A stretch of DNA of 10,316 nucleotides from assembly GCA_019323525.1 (NCBI GenBank), contig JAHWHD010000030.1:1-10316 (forward strand). The letters are read 5' to 3'. Source of the stretch: Candidatus Woesearchaeota archaeon (GTDB lineage Archaea > Nanobdellota > Nanobdellia > Woesearchaeales > JAHWHD01). The notes under the pieces were generated by a model. It worked only from the letters and a program-made list of their open reading frames with translations, had not been told where the DNA came from and searched no databases. Made by a program: the position numbers and the translations under genes. The first letter of the stretch is position 1. The number at the start of each line of letters is the position of its first letter. Positions 4,219-10,316 of this stretch are shown piece after piece.

Positions 4219-6831
4219 TCATTTATCTTTCTTTCCTTTATCCAGGGCGATCTTTGCCATGACCATCTGGTGCATCCTCTTTAGGAATTCTAGTTTGTCA
4301 TCAGCTTTCAAAATATCTGCATAGCCTTGCAGAATAATGTTGAAAGAGAAAGGGCTAGGAACTTTTGTATCGATCTGCTGGACTTTCAATGATTTATCTT
4401 CTATCCATTTCATGACAGTTATTGCGTTTCCAATGTCCATGAGGTCCTCAAGAACCTCTCTTTTAGCTTCCTTAAGTATGCAAAACTCATCAGAGATTCT
4501 TTTTACAGCGTTAAGAAGTATCATTGAAGATACCTGCTGTCTTCCGACACGTTTCTTTTTTCCCTTATAAATTCTGAGAATCATCAGAGCTCTACCAGCA
4601 CAGTGCCTGAAACGTCTCTTAAGCACTTCTGAACCGTCCAGGGCTTTTTCCAAAACTGTTTTCAGTTCTTTTGATTTCAGGAGGTCAAGAGCGCTTATAA
4701 CATTGATGGGTTTGTCTGATGCAAGGTAGAAACCGTTATCGTTGATGCCGATTTCTACATCCCTATGCTGGGTTCTTGAGATTGCGAATGCAATAGCTCT
4801 GGATAGTGCGTCATTAACACGTCTTCCGAAGTTTGCATGAAAAATGTGATACTTTCGTTTTTCGTCGTTGTACTTCTCAACAACAAGCCATTTCAGGTTA
4901 GGAATGCCTATGTAGTCATATTGTTCTGAAAAATAGTTGTAGATGGCAGTGGCAGCCTTGTCGTCCACGTATAGGTGCTTGTTGATAAACTTTAGTATTT
5001 CTTGTTTTGAGACGTTGTTATTGAACTTGTCCTGCATTAAGAATTTGAATCTTGAGATTTCTACTCCCAAGTCAAATGATAAAGGCAGCATCTCAGAGAA
5101 CCATGAAGGGACTGTTGGTTTTTTTCCAACTGCTGAAGATACTTGGGCAACCATTCCTTTTGCATGATTGAACTGGTAAGTATCTCCTCCCAGCACAAAG
5201 ATGTCTCCTTTCTTTAATCTCTCTAGGAAGCCTTCATCAATCGTTCCAATTATTTGGTTGCCAATCTTAACAGTCACACCGTGCTGGTCAGGGATTGTAC
5301 CGATATTGGTCATGTACAAGACTCTTGCAAGCTTGCCCCTTCTGCCAATCTTGCCATCCTCGTGCCAGATTTTTGCGTAGATGTTCCTGTCTTCAAGTTT
5401 AGAGAACTCTCCTGATAGATAGTCAATCACTTCGTTAAAGTCTTTTCTTTTAAGCTCCTTATAGCAGTAACTCTGCTTTATCATCTTATAGAGTTCTTTT
5501 GTCTCAATAACTCCGTTAATTGCTATGCCGAATATTTGCTGCGCAAGAACGTCAAGACAGTTTGTTGGGATGTGTAGTCTATCTATCTTTTTTTCAATAG
5601 CGTTTTTTAAGAGAACAGACGTCTCTACAAGATCGTCTCTGTCCATTACAATTATACGGCCTTTGACTGTCTCGTGAAGTTTGTGGCCTGCTCGTCCTGC
5701 TCTTTGCAAGAATCTAGCTACTGATTTGGGTGAGCCGAGGCTTATGACGAGGTCAATGTATCCAATATCAATGCCAAGTTCTAAGGAAGTAGAGCAGACA
5801 ACTGCTTTTAATTTTCCTTGTCTTAATGATTCCTCGATCTTAAAGCGATGACGTTTTGATAATGAGCCGTGGTGAGCACCTATTAATGCAGAAATTTTAG
5901 TCGGAGGGCCTTCGTCGATCTCATAGTATTTTTTAGGATACTTTTGTTTCAGATGGTGCACAACCCTTTCAGTTCCTGACCTAGTATTTGTGAAGATCAG
6001 GGTTGTCTTGTGTTCGTGTATCAACTGGTCTATCAAGTCGTATGTTTTCCTGCTTAGTGTTTCGTAGTCTGTGTTGATTAAGTCAGGGACAGGGCTCATA
6101 ACTTTCAAGTCCATCTTTTTTATGAACTGCACATCAACTATCTTGCACGGCCTATCGTTGCCGACTAAAAATTTGGCTACTTCTTCTAGAGGAGATACTG
6201 TCGCTGAAAGACCGATACGGCATAGTGCTGGTGAGAGATTTTGTAGTCTTTCCATCGACAATGAAAGATGTGTGCCGCGTTTGTTCTCTGCTAAAGCATG
6301 GATCTCGTCTATGATGCACCAGTCGATGTTTGAGAGATGCTGCATGAACTTTGGTGAATTCAATAGGATTGCAAGGCTTTCAGGTGTTGTGATTAGGATA
6401 TGCGGAGGAGTTTTTGTCATCTTTGAACGTTCTGACTGTGTTGTGTCTCCAGTTCTTACTGCGATTCTTATTCCTAATGGAGAACCGTTAAGTTCTTCCA
6501 TCTGTTTAAGAGGCTCTACAAGGTTTTTGTAGATGTCGTTTGAGAGGGCTCTTAACGGAGAGATGTAGACGCAGTAAGTCCTGTCTTCAAGTATTCCTTT
6601 CTGCGCTGAGTCTGCAAGCTCGTTTAGGATTGAGAGGAATCCTGTTAGAGTTTTAGTTGCTCCTGTTGGTGCTGAAACAAGGATGTTGTTTCTGGAATGG
6701 ATCTCCATAACCCCATGCAATTGTGGTAATGAGAAGGTTTTGAATCTAGAGAAAAACCATTTCCCAACCAAAGGGTTTAGTATGTTCTTTAGCTGGGATT
6801 CTGTGTTTGGCTTATCCTTGTACGTTATCAT
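4219..6831 (-). CDS. lhr: Lhr-type superfamily 2 DNA/RNA helicase
   Basis: An 870-residue helicase with the full SF2 motif set: Walker A region APTGATKT (54-61), Ia SPLRALSND (91-99), Ib TTPESL (148-153), DEIH (175-178) in DEIHALAENKRGTHLSL, SAT (209-211), IV LIFTNTRSG (278-286), V STSLELGIDIG (347-357) and VI QRAGRAGH (376-383). Length and C-terminal half fit the Lhr core, with a winged helix and beta-barrel region after the RecA domains. Archaeal Lhr proteins are ATP-driven 3'-5' translocases linked to DNA repair and possibly RNA metabolism. Oddly, the Walker A glycine before the catalytic lysine is replaced by threonine (GATKT instead of GSGKT). The start at 6831 gives a short leader behind the TATA box at 6862-6869. 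The gene diverges from the kinase. Confidence 0.93.
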   Translation of the reverse strand: MITYKDKPNTESQLKNILNPLVGKWFFSRFKTFSLPQLHGVMEIHSRNNILVSAPTGATKTLTGFLSILNELADSAQKGILEDRTYCVYISPLRALSNDIYKNLVEPLKQMEELNGSPLGIRIAVRTGDTTQSERSKMTKTPPHILITTPESLAILLNSPKFMQHLSNIDWCIIDEIHALAENKRGTHLSLSMERLQNLSPALCRIGLSATVSPLEEVAKFLVGNDRPCKIVDVQFIKKMDLKVMSPVPDLINTDYETLSRKTYDLIDQLIHEHKTTLIFTNTRSGTERVVHHLKQKYPKKYYEIDEGPPTKISALIGAHHGSLSKRHRFKIEESLRQGKLKAVVCSTSLELGIDIGYIDLVISLGSPKSVARFLQRAGRAGHKLHETVKGRIIVMDRDDLVETSVLLKNAIEKKIDRLHIPTNCLDVLAQQIFGIAINGVIETKELYKMIKQSYCYKELKRKDFNEVIDYLSGEFSKLEDRNIYAKIWHEDGKIGRRGKLARVLYMTNIGTIPDQHGVTVKIGNQIIGTIDEGFLERLKKGDIFVLGGDTYQFNHAKGMVAQVSSAVGKKPTVPSWFSEMLPLSFDLGVEISRFKFLMQDKFNNNVSKQEILKFINKHLYVDDKAATAIYNYFSEQYDYIGIPNLKWLVVEKYNDEKRKYHIFHANFGRRVNDALSRAIAFAISRTQHRDVEIGINDNGFYLASDKPINVISALDLLKSKELKTVLEKALDGSEVLKRRFRHCAGRALMILRIYKGKKKRVGRQQVSSMILLNAVKRISDEFCILKEAKREVLEDLMDIGNAITVMKWIEDKSLKVQQIDTKVPSPFSFNIILQGYADILKADDKLEFLKRMHQMVMAKIALDKGKKDK

Positions 6832-6861
6832 AGCATCTAACTAAACAACCTCTCTAGAATA

Positions 6862-6869
6862 TATATAAA
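6862..6869 (-). promoter_or_regulatory. TATA box of the lhr gene
   Basis: TTTATATA within a longer AT alternation, preceded by AAAGC as a possible BRE. The centre is about 34 bases from the ATG at 6831, so the mRNA should have a short leader of roughly five to eight bases rather than none. Confidence 0.6.
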
Positions 6870-6874
6870 GCTTT

Positions 6875-6897
6875 ACTGGACTTGTCCAGTGTCCAGT
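6875..6897. promoter_or_regulatory. Palindromic operator candidate with third half site
   Basis: ACTGGAC TT GTCCAGT is a perfect inverted repeat (7-bp arms, 6875-6890). It is followed without a gap by another GTCCAGT at 6891-6897. It is GC-richer than the flanking AT tracts and ends five bases upstream of the lhr TATA box. A dimeric regulator site controlling lhr, and perhaps the divergent kinase, is the simplest reading. The binding protein is unknown. Confidence 0.55.
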
Positions 6898-6902
6898 GGT
6901 TA

Positions 6903-6916
6903 TATATGGACATATA
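6903..6916. promoter_or_regulatory. Second AT-rich inverted repeat in the lhr/kinase spacer
   Basis: TATATG GA CATATA has 6-bp arms around a 2-bp centre, the same geometry as the palindrome 5 bases to its left. The base composition makes chance symmetry quite possible. The rest of the spacer to 6945 is alternating TA/CA sequence with no open reading frame of useful length. Confidence 0.25.
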
Positions 6917-6977
6917 CATATACAACATATAATATATATTCTTTCAGAATGCAGGTTTATAAAAGTTTCGTAATAAA

Positions 6978-6985
6978 TTTATAAA
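6978..6985 (+). promoter_or_regulatory. TATA box of the kinase gene
   Basis: TTTATAAA centred 27.5 bases before the ATG at 7009, so the mRNA is probably leaderless. A second identical TTTATAAA lies at 6956-6963 and could serve as an alternative promoter with a leader of about 20 bases. Confidence 0.65.
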
Positions 6986-7008
6986 GAAAGATATTTCCAA
7001 TCAGAATT

Positions 7009-7848
7009 ATGGTAAATTATGCAAAAGGAACTCATAAGAAAGTCAGAGAAGGCAGGTACAATGGGTTAGCTGTTGCTCTAGTTGAACCAATATCTGAAAA
7101 TTCAATGAGAATCCTTGATAGAGAGGCAGGAGCTTTACAGTTGCTTGGAGACGATGTTCCGTTTTGTTCCAGTTTTGTCGGATGGAATGATAAAGGAATT
7201 ATGCTTAGGTGGGTTCCTGGGATGGACCTTAACGATTTCTATGATGCCTATGGATCGCATTCTGGCAGATTTAATAGAAACAAATTCCTATATAGCACAT
7301 TACTCGCAGAGTATTGTGCTGCTGAGGCCTTGAGAGTTGCAAAACCCAAAGTAATTTGCCATGGGGATGTGAAACCACACAATGTAAGAGTACACAATTG
7401 TGGTTCAACCATCACTTCAGCAACACTGGGGGATTGGGGGCAGGCAGTATTCAGATCAGATTCTTGCAGAAAGGTGTTAACATACACTCCTGGTTTTGCT
7501 GCACCAGAGGTTCTTTGCGGTGAGGTGCATGAAAACAGTGATGTACATTCATTAGCGTTGTTTTTGCCATACGCATTTAATGGGTCTGAGATGTGGTTTG
7601 GATCGAAAACTTTAGACACATCTGAGGAAGAGCCAGATCCTTTCGATGATAGCTGGATATATGACATGAAAGAAAGGGCTTTTGAGACTGCAGTTGAAGT
7701 CGCTGCACAGTACAGGCATCTTGGACTTGCGGATTTATTACTAGAGAAAACTGTCAGGGGGCTTGAAAATGACCCTGATGAAAGGCTGTCAATCGAAGAG
7801 TATTCAGATATGCTGCAAAGGGCTCTTGATATATTAGATGGTAATTAA
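7009..7848 (+). CDS. Atypical Hanks-type protein kinase-like protein
   Basis: A 279-residue soluble kinase-fold protein. The C-lobe is convincing: catalytic loop HGDVKPHN (118-125, with D120, K122 and N125), DWG (142-144) for DFG, an activation segment ending FAAPEVL with A165-P-E167, and DVHSLA (178-183) for subdomain IX. The N-lobe is unusual: no GxGxxG loop is evident, AVALVEP (21-27) replaces the usual VAVK strand, and there is no lysine between K11 and K62. E39 in LDREAGALQLL fits the helix C glutamate. It may use a displaced lysine (K10 or K11), or bind nucleotide without normal catalysis. There is no sensor or membrane segment. Its TAA and that of endonuclease III share the palindrome TTAA. 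The target is unknown. Confidence 0.8.
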   Translation: MVNYAKGTHKKVREGRYNGLAVALVEPISENSMRILDREAGALQLLGDDVPFCSSFVGWNDKGIMLRWVPGMDLNDFYDAYGSHSGRFNRNKFLYSTLLAEYCAAEALRVAKPKVICHGDVKPHNVRVHNCGSTITSATLGDWGQAVFRSDSCRKVLTYTPGFAAPEVLCGEVHENSDVHSLALFLPYAFNGSEMWFGSKTLDTSEEEPDPFDDSWIYDMKERAFETAVEVAAQYRHLGLADLLLEKTVRGLENDPDERLSIEEYSDMLQRALDILDGN

Positions 7849-8480
7849 CGACTCTTCTCAACACCTATCTTCTCACAATAATTCTTTATAGGACATTTAG
7901 AACACAAAGGAGATATTGGTTTGCAGGTCTGTTGACCGTGTCTGACCATTAGTTCGTTGAAGTCCATCCAGTATTTCTTTGGGAGTTGTTTTCTTAGTAC
8001 TTCTTCTGTTTCATCTGGCGTTTTTGTTTTTATCCAGCCAATTCTATTCGGTATTCTATGAGCATGAGTGTCAATCGCCATTCCTGGTTTGTTGTGGCCA
8101 TAGACTAATACGATGTTTGCTGTCTTTCTTCCTACGCCTTTTAGCTTTAGGAGTTCGTCTATTGTGTCTGGAACTATGTCGTTGTATTGTTCGTGAATAA
8201 TCTTTGCTATGTTCTGTATTGTCTTTGCCTTAGTCTTATAGAAACCCACAGGATAGATGAGTTTTTCTATAGTTTCTGTGTCTAGTTTTGATAATGATAA
8301 AGGAGTTCGTGCCTTTGCGAATAAACGCTGCGATGCTTTATACGTTACTTCATCTTTAGTTCTTAATGATAATATACACGAGATTAGGACTTCAAAAGCA
8401 TTCCTGTCCATGTGTTCAGACCATTTGGTTACAGTGTAGAACTGTTTTAGTTTTTTGAAGATTATTTCGAAGTTTTTCAT
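7845..8480 (-). CDS. nth: Endonuclease III, DNA glycosylase/AP lyase
   Basis: A 211-residue base excision repair enzyme that removes oxidised pyrimidines and cleaves the abasic site by beta-elimination. The helix-hairpin-helix is LKGVGRKTANIVL (112-124) with the catalytic lysine at K119. The catalytic aspartate is D137 in AIDTHAHRIPNRIG. The [4Fe-4S] cluster loop is C186-x6-C193-x2-C196-x5-C202, so every hallmark is intact and the length is normal. Start ATG is at 8480; an AT-rich element near 8499-8509 is a plausible TATA box. It lies 123 bp downstream of the DUF4130/radical SAM pair on the same strand, so read-through expression is possible. Its stop overlaps the convergent kinase stop by 4 bp. 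Confidence 0.95.
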   Translation of the reverse strand: MKNFEIIFKKLKQFYTVTKWSEHMDRNAFEVLISCILSLRTKDEVTYKASQRLFAKARTPLSLSKLDTETIEKLIYPVGFYKTKAKTIQNIAKIIHEQYNDIVPDTIDELLKLKGVGRKTANIVLVYGHNKPGMAIDTHAHRIPNRIGWIKTKTPDETEEVLRKQLPKKYWMDFNELMVRHGQQTCKPISPLCSKCPIKNYCEKIGVEKSR

Positions 8481-8498
8481 TTTTAAATCCCTTAAATC

Positions 8499-8509
8499 TT
8501 TAATTATTT
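8499..8509 (-). promoter_or_regulatory. Weak TATA-like element of nth
   Basis: AAATAATTAAA on the - strand, centred about 24 bases from the ATG at 8480. A better-looking TATATAAA at 8591-8598 would start RNA near 8568 and give a leader of about 88 bases containing no ATG. The 123-bp spacer (8481-8603) shows nothing else I can support. Confidence 0.35.
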
Positions 8510-8603
8510 CAATATGTCTCCTGCTTTAACAAATGGACAAAGGTCGTCGACAAGCCAATGTTTAATTACAAGCTAATTGATTGTTCATTTTTTATATACT
8601 TTA

Positions 8604-9200
8604 CTAAAAAAACTCTTTCAAGCTAAGACATTTCATGAATTTTCTTCTTTCGAGAGCAAGGCTCTCAATTTGATGGTATTTCTTTGGTATATTTTTTAAG
8701 AAGAGTTTGGTGTTCTTTCTCTGCTTGATAAAGTTTGAATCATAGAGGTTTTCCCAAGATTGTTCGTCGAATTCTATAAGACTGGATAATAAAGGGTTTT
8801 CAGGGAGTGTTTGTTCAAGGTCATTAACTATTGTTTTAATATCTTCCTTGACAATCTTTAGTTCTGAATCTTTTGACATGATAAATGTGCCTCTCCTGCT
8901 TTGAAGGACGATTATGAACAAAGGAAACCTTGAGACAAACCATTCTGCGACCAGGTCTTCTACCCTGTGCTCTGGCTGCACCTTGCCGTATATTATGCCG
9001 TGCTTTGAGATCTCTAAACGCGCGAAAGCCCTGCATCTCTGGAAATCACCTGCAACCTGGCGGTGGAGGGAGTAAAGATGTTTTGATTCTGCAGTTGCTT
9101 TGTTCTCTACCAGGTCAAGAGGTTGTGATTTGACTGTGTCAAGGAGTTTTTGCGTGAACTTTTCATGTCTTGGGGCAAGTCCAAAGAATTCTTCTATCAT
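8604..9200 (-). CDS. DUF4130/TIGR03915-type putative DNA repair protein
   Basis: A 198-residue protein whose central part fits DUF4130 (TIGR03915), the partner of the TIGR03916 radical SAM protein. Recognisable blocks are HLYSLHRQVAGDFQRCRAF (41-59), LEISKHGIIYGKVQPEH (62-78) and LVAEWFVSRFPLFIIVL (83-99). In bacteria the domain also occurs fused to a UdgX-like uracil-DNA glycosylase, which is why a repair role is proposed; its own activity is not established. Here it is stand-alone and rather short. The ATG overlaps the radical SAM stop as ATGA (9197-9200), and GGTG (9208-9211, - strand) lies 7 bases upstream as a Shine-Dalgarno core, so translation is probably coupled. The C-terminal third is basic and not recognisable. 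Confidence 0.82.
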   Translation of the reverse strand: MIEEFFGLAPRHEKFTQKLLDTVKSQPLDLVENKATAESKHLYSLHRQVAGDFQRCRAFARLEISKHGIIYGKVQPEHRVEDLVAEWFVSRFPLFIIVLQSRRGTFIMSKDSELKIVKEDIKTIVNDLEQTLPENPLLSSLIEFDEQSWENLYDSNFIKQRKNTKLFLKNIPKKYHQIESLALERRKFMKCLSLKEFF

Positions 9201-10315
9201 GTAAAGGCACCCAAGGTCTTTTGATTATATCCGTCGATCTTTATGAAAGGAAGTGCTCTTTTCAAGACAACACCCATATTGTGAAGGTGTTTTTTTGTGA
9301 TGTTTGTTGTTTTCTGTAGCTCTAAAATGCGTTGGCAGTTTCTTGGACCAATACCAGGAACACGGATTAAGTCGTTCCAGTCAGCTTCGTTAATGTCAAC
9401 AGGAGAGTCAAAGCGGTGCCTCGCAAGAACTACCTTCGGGTCTTCCTTAGGAAGCATGCCGTTGTCCATGATTGTCTTGAACTCTTGCAATCTAATATGA
9501 TATTTCCGCATCATGAAGTCTATGTTATAGAGACGGTGTTCTCTTAAGAGAGGTTGTTTTGATTTGTTCTCAAAAGGGGTGTTCTCAACAGGCGTGAATG
9601 CAGAGTAGTAACCTCTCTTTAGCTTGATATTCTTGTACTCCCAGTCAATCATGTTAAGTATTTCTAAGTCAGTCTCGTCTGAGCCGCCTACAACTAACTG
9701 GGTAGTCTGGCCTGAGGGGATCTTCATACGCTTTAGCCAGGCCTGTCGTCTTAAGATGTCTATCTTGTAATCCTTTACACTTGAGATTTCAGCCATCCTT
9801 GACTTGTTGGGTGCTTCCAAGTTCACTGACATCCTGTCAGCAAACTCAGAAGCTTGTTTTATAAGCTCGTAAGAGGTGCCTGGCAAGACCTTGAAATGAA
9901 TATAGCCCTGGAACTTGTACCTTGTACGGATTAAGTTTATTGCGTCAATCATTCTTTCTGTTGTAGAGTCTGCATCCTTCATCACTGCTGATGATAAGAA
10001 GAGGCCTTCAACATAGTTTCTTACGTATAATGACATGAAGGTCTTTGCAAGCTCTTCTGGCTCGAACGAGGCTGGTTTCTTGTTACAGCCTGAAGCGTTT
10101 TGGCAGTATTTACAGTCATGGGAGCAGGAGTTAGAGTAAAGGGTCTTGTAAAGAGAGATACACCTGCCGTCTTCAGTGAATGAATGGCAGATGCCGCAGC
10201 CTGCTGCGTTACCTATTCTATCGTTAGTTTTTGTTTTTCTATTAGAGCTAGAGCTGGCGCAAGAGTCGAACTTTGAAGCGTCTGCAAGGATTTTAATCTT
10301 ATTTAAAGTGTTCAT
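9197..10315 (-). CDS. Radical SAM putative DNA modification/repair protein (TIGR03916-type)
   Basis: A 372-residue radical SAM enzyme. The cluster motif is C64-x3-C68-x2-C71 (CSHDCKYC). The conserved N-terminus ILADASKFDSCASSSSNR (9-26) and extra cysteines C40, C43, C52 and C77 fit the TIGR03916 family. A helix-hairpin-helix, LIRVPGIGPRNCQRIL (316-331), indicates DNA binding. The family is proposed to repair or modify DNA by radical chemistry, but the reaction is unproven. The ATG at 10315 agrees with the expected family N-terminus, so the gene appears complete although only one base precedes it; the promoter lies outside. It is coupled to the DUF4130 gene by a 4-bp overlap, with nth further downstream on the same strand. 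Confidence 0.9.
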   Translation of the reverse strand: MNTLNKIKILADASKFDSCASSSSNRKTKTNDRIGNAAGCGICHSFTEDGRCISLYKTLYSNSCSHDCKYCQNASGCNKKPASFEPEELAKTFMSLYVRNYVEGLFLSSAVMKDADSTTERMIDAINLIRTRYKFQGYIHFKVLPGTSYELIKQASEFADRMSVNLEAPNKSRMAEISSVKDYKIDILRRQAWLKRMKIPSGQTTQLVVGGSDETDLEILNMIDWEYKNIKLKRGYYSAFTPVENTPFENKSKQPLLREHRLYNIDFMMRKYHIRLQEFKTIMDNGMLPKEDPKVVLARHRFDSPVDINEADWNDLIRVPGIGPRNCQRILELQKTTNITKKHLHNMGVVLKRALPFIKIDGYNQKTLGAFT

Positions 10316-10316
10316 G

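Noticed and set aside
6071..6532. A 153-codon + strand open frame opposite the lhr gene
   Set aside because: It lies wholly antisense to conserved helicase motifs and has no promoter, ribosome site or recognisable domain. It is a shadow of the real gene.
6949..6984. An 11-codon frame (MQVYKSFVINL) upstream of the kinase
   Set aside because: Too short, no ribosome site, and it overlaps the kinase promoter.
8514..8576. A 20-codon + strand frame starting ATG 8514 in the spacer between nth and the DUF4130 gene
   Set aside because: It has no Shine-Dalgarno site, only a weak TATA-like stretch about 30 bases upstream, and an unremarkable composition. Support is far below that for the 37-residue gene at 2608.

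Overview
The window looks like a compact, AT-rich archaeal chromosome segment. Promoters are TATA boxes of the TTTATAAA or CTTAAATA type. For the leaderless genes the box centre lies about 26-27 bases before the start codon. The metallophosphoesterase, winged-helix, Lhr-type helicase and short endonuclease III sequences are all of archaeal flavour. A DPANN-like or small-genome euryarchaeal host is plausible, but I see no rRNA or marker gene that fixes the lineage. I see no tRNA, CRISPR array, insertion sequence or phage gene.

Layout, left to right. The end of an unidentified + strand gene (1-93) runs into a metallophosphoesterase on the - strand (83-796). A divergent promoter region separates it from an HD-domain phosphohydrolase (879-1550, +). 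Next comes a - strand pair, a seven-helix membrane protein (1764-2492) overlapping a winged-helix DNA-binding protein (1547-1822). Then a small self-contained + strand unit (about 2552-2827) encodes a 37-residue protein behind an excellent Shine-Dalgarno site and ends in a GC-rich hairpin plus eight T. A house-cleaning NTP pyrophosphatase with an ITPA-like signature (2826-3374, -) and a SAM methyltransferase (3448-4218, +) share a second divergent promoter region. The Lhr-type helicase (4219-6831, -) and an atypical protein kinase (7009-7848, +) diverge from a 177-bp spacer that holds a striking palindrome with an extra half site. The right end carries endonuclease III (7845-8480, -), a DUF4130/TIGR03915-type protein (8604-9200, -) and a radical SAM DNA repair/modification protein (9197-10315, -). 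The last two are coupled by an ATGA overlap.

Functionally, much of the window concerns genome and nucleotide integrity: a nucleotide-pool sanitiser, a repair-type helicase, a PdeM-like phosphoesterase, base excision by endonuclease III, and the poorly characterised radical SAM/DUF4130 pair. The kinase and the 7TM/winged-helix pair look like signalling modules set among them. The strongest candidates for something undescribed are the small-protein/structured-RNA unit, the 7TM plus winged-helix pair, the atypical kinase sharing an operator-bearing spacer with Lhr, and the radical SAM/DUF4130 pair.

The promoter spacing supports shorter starts than the longest reading frames for three genes: HD protein at 879, pyrophosphatase at 3374 and methyltransferase at 3448. 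Four of the five convergent gene pairs abut or overlap at their stop codons.
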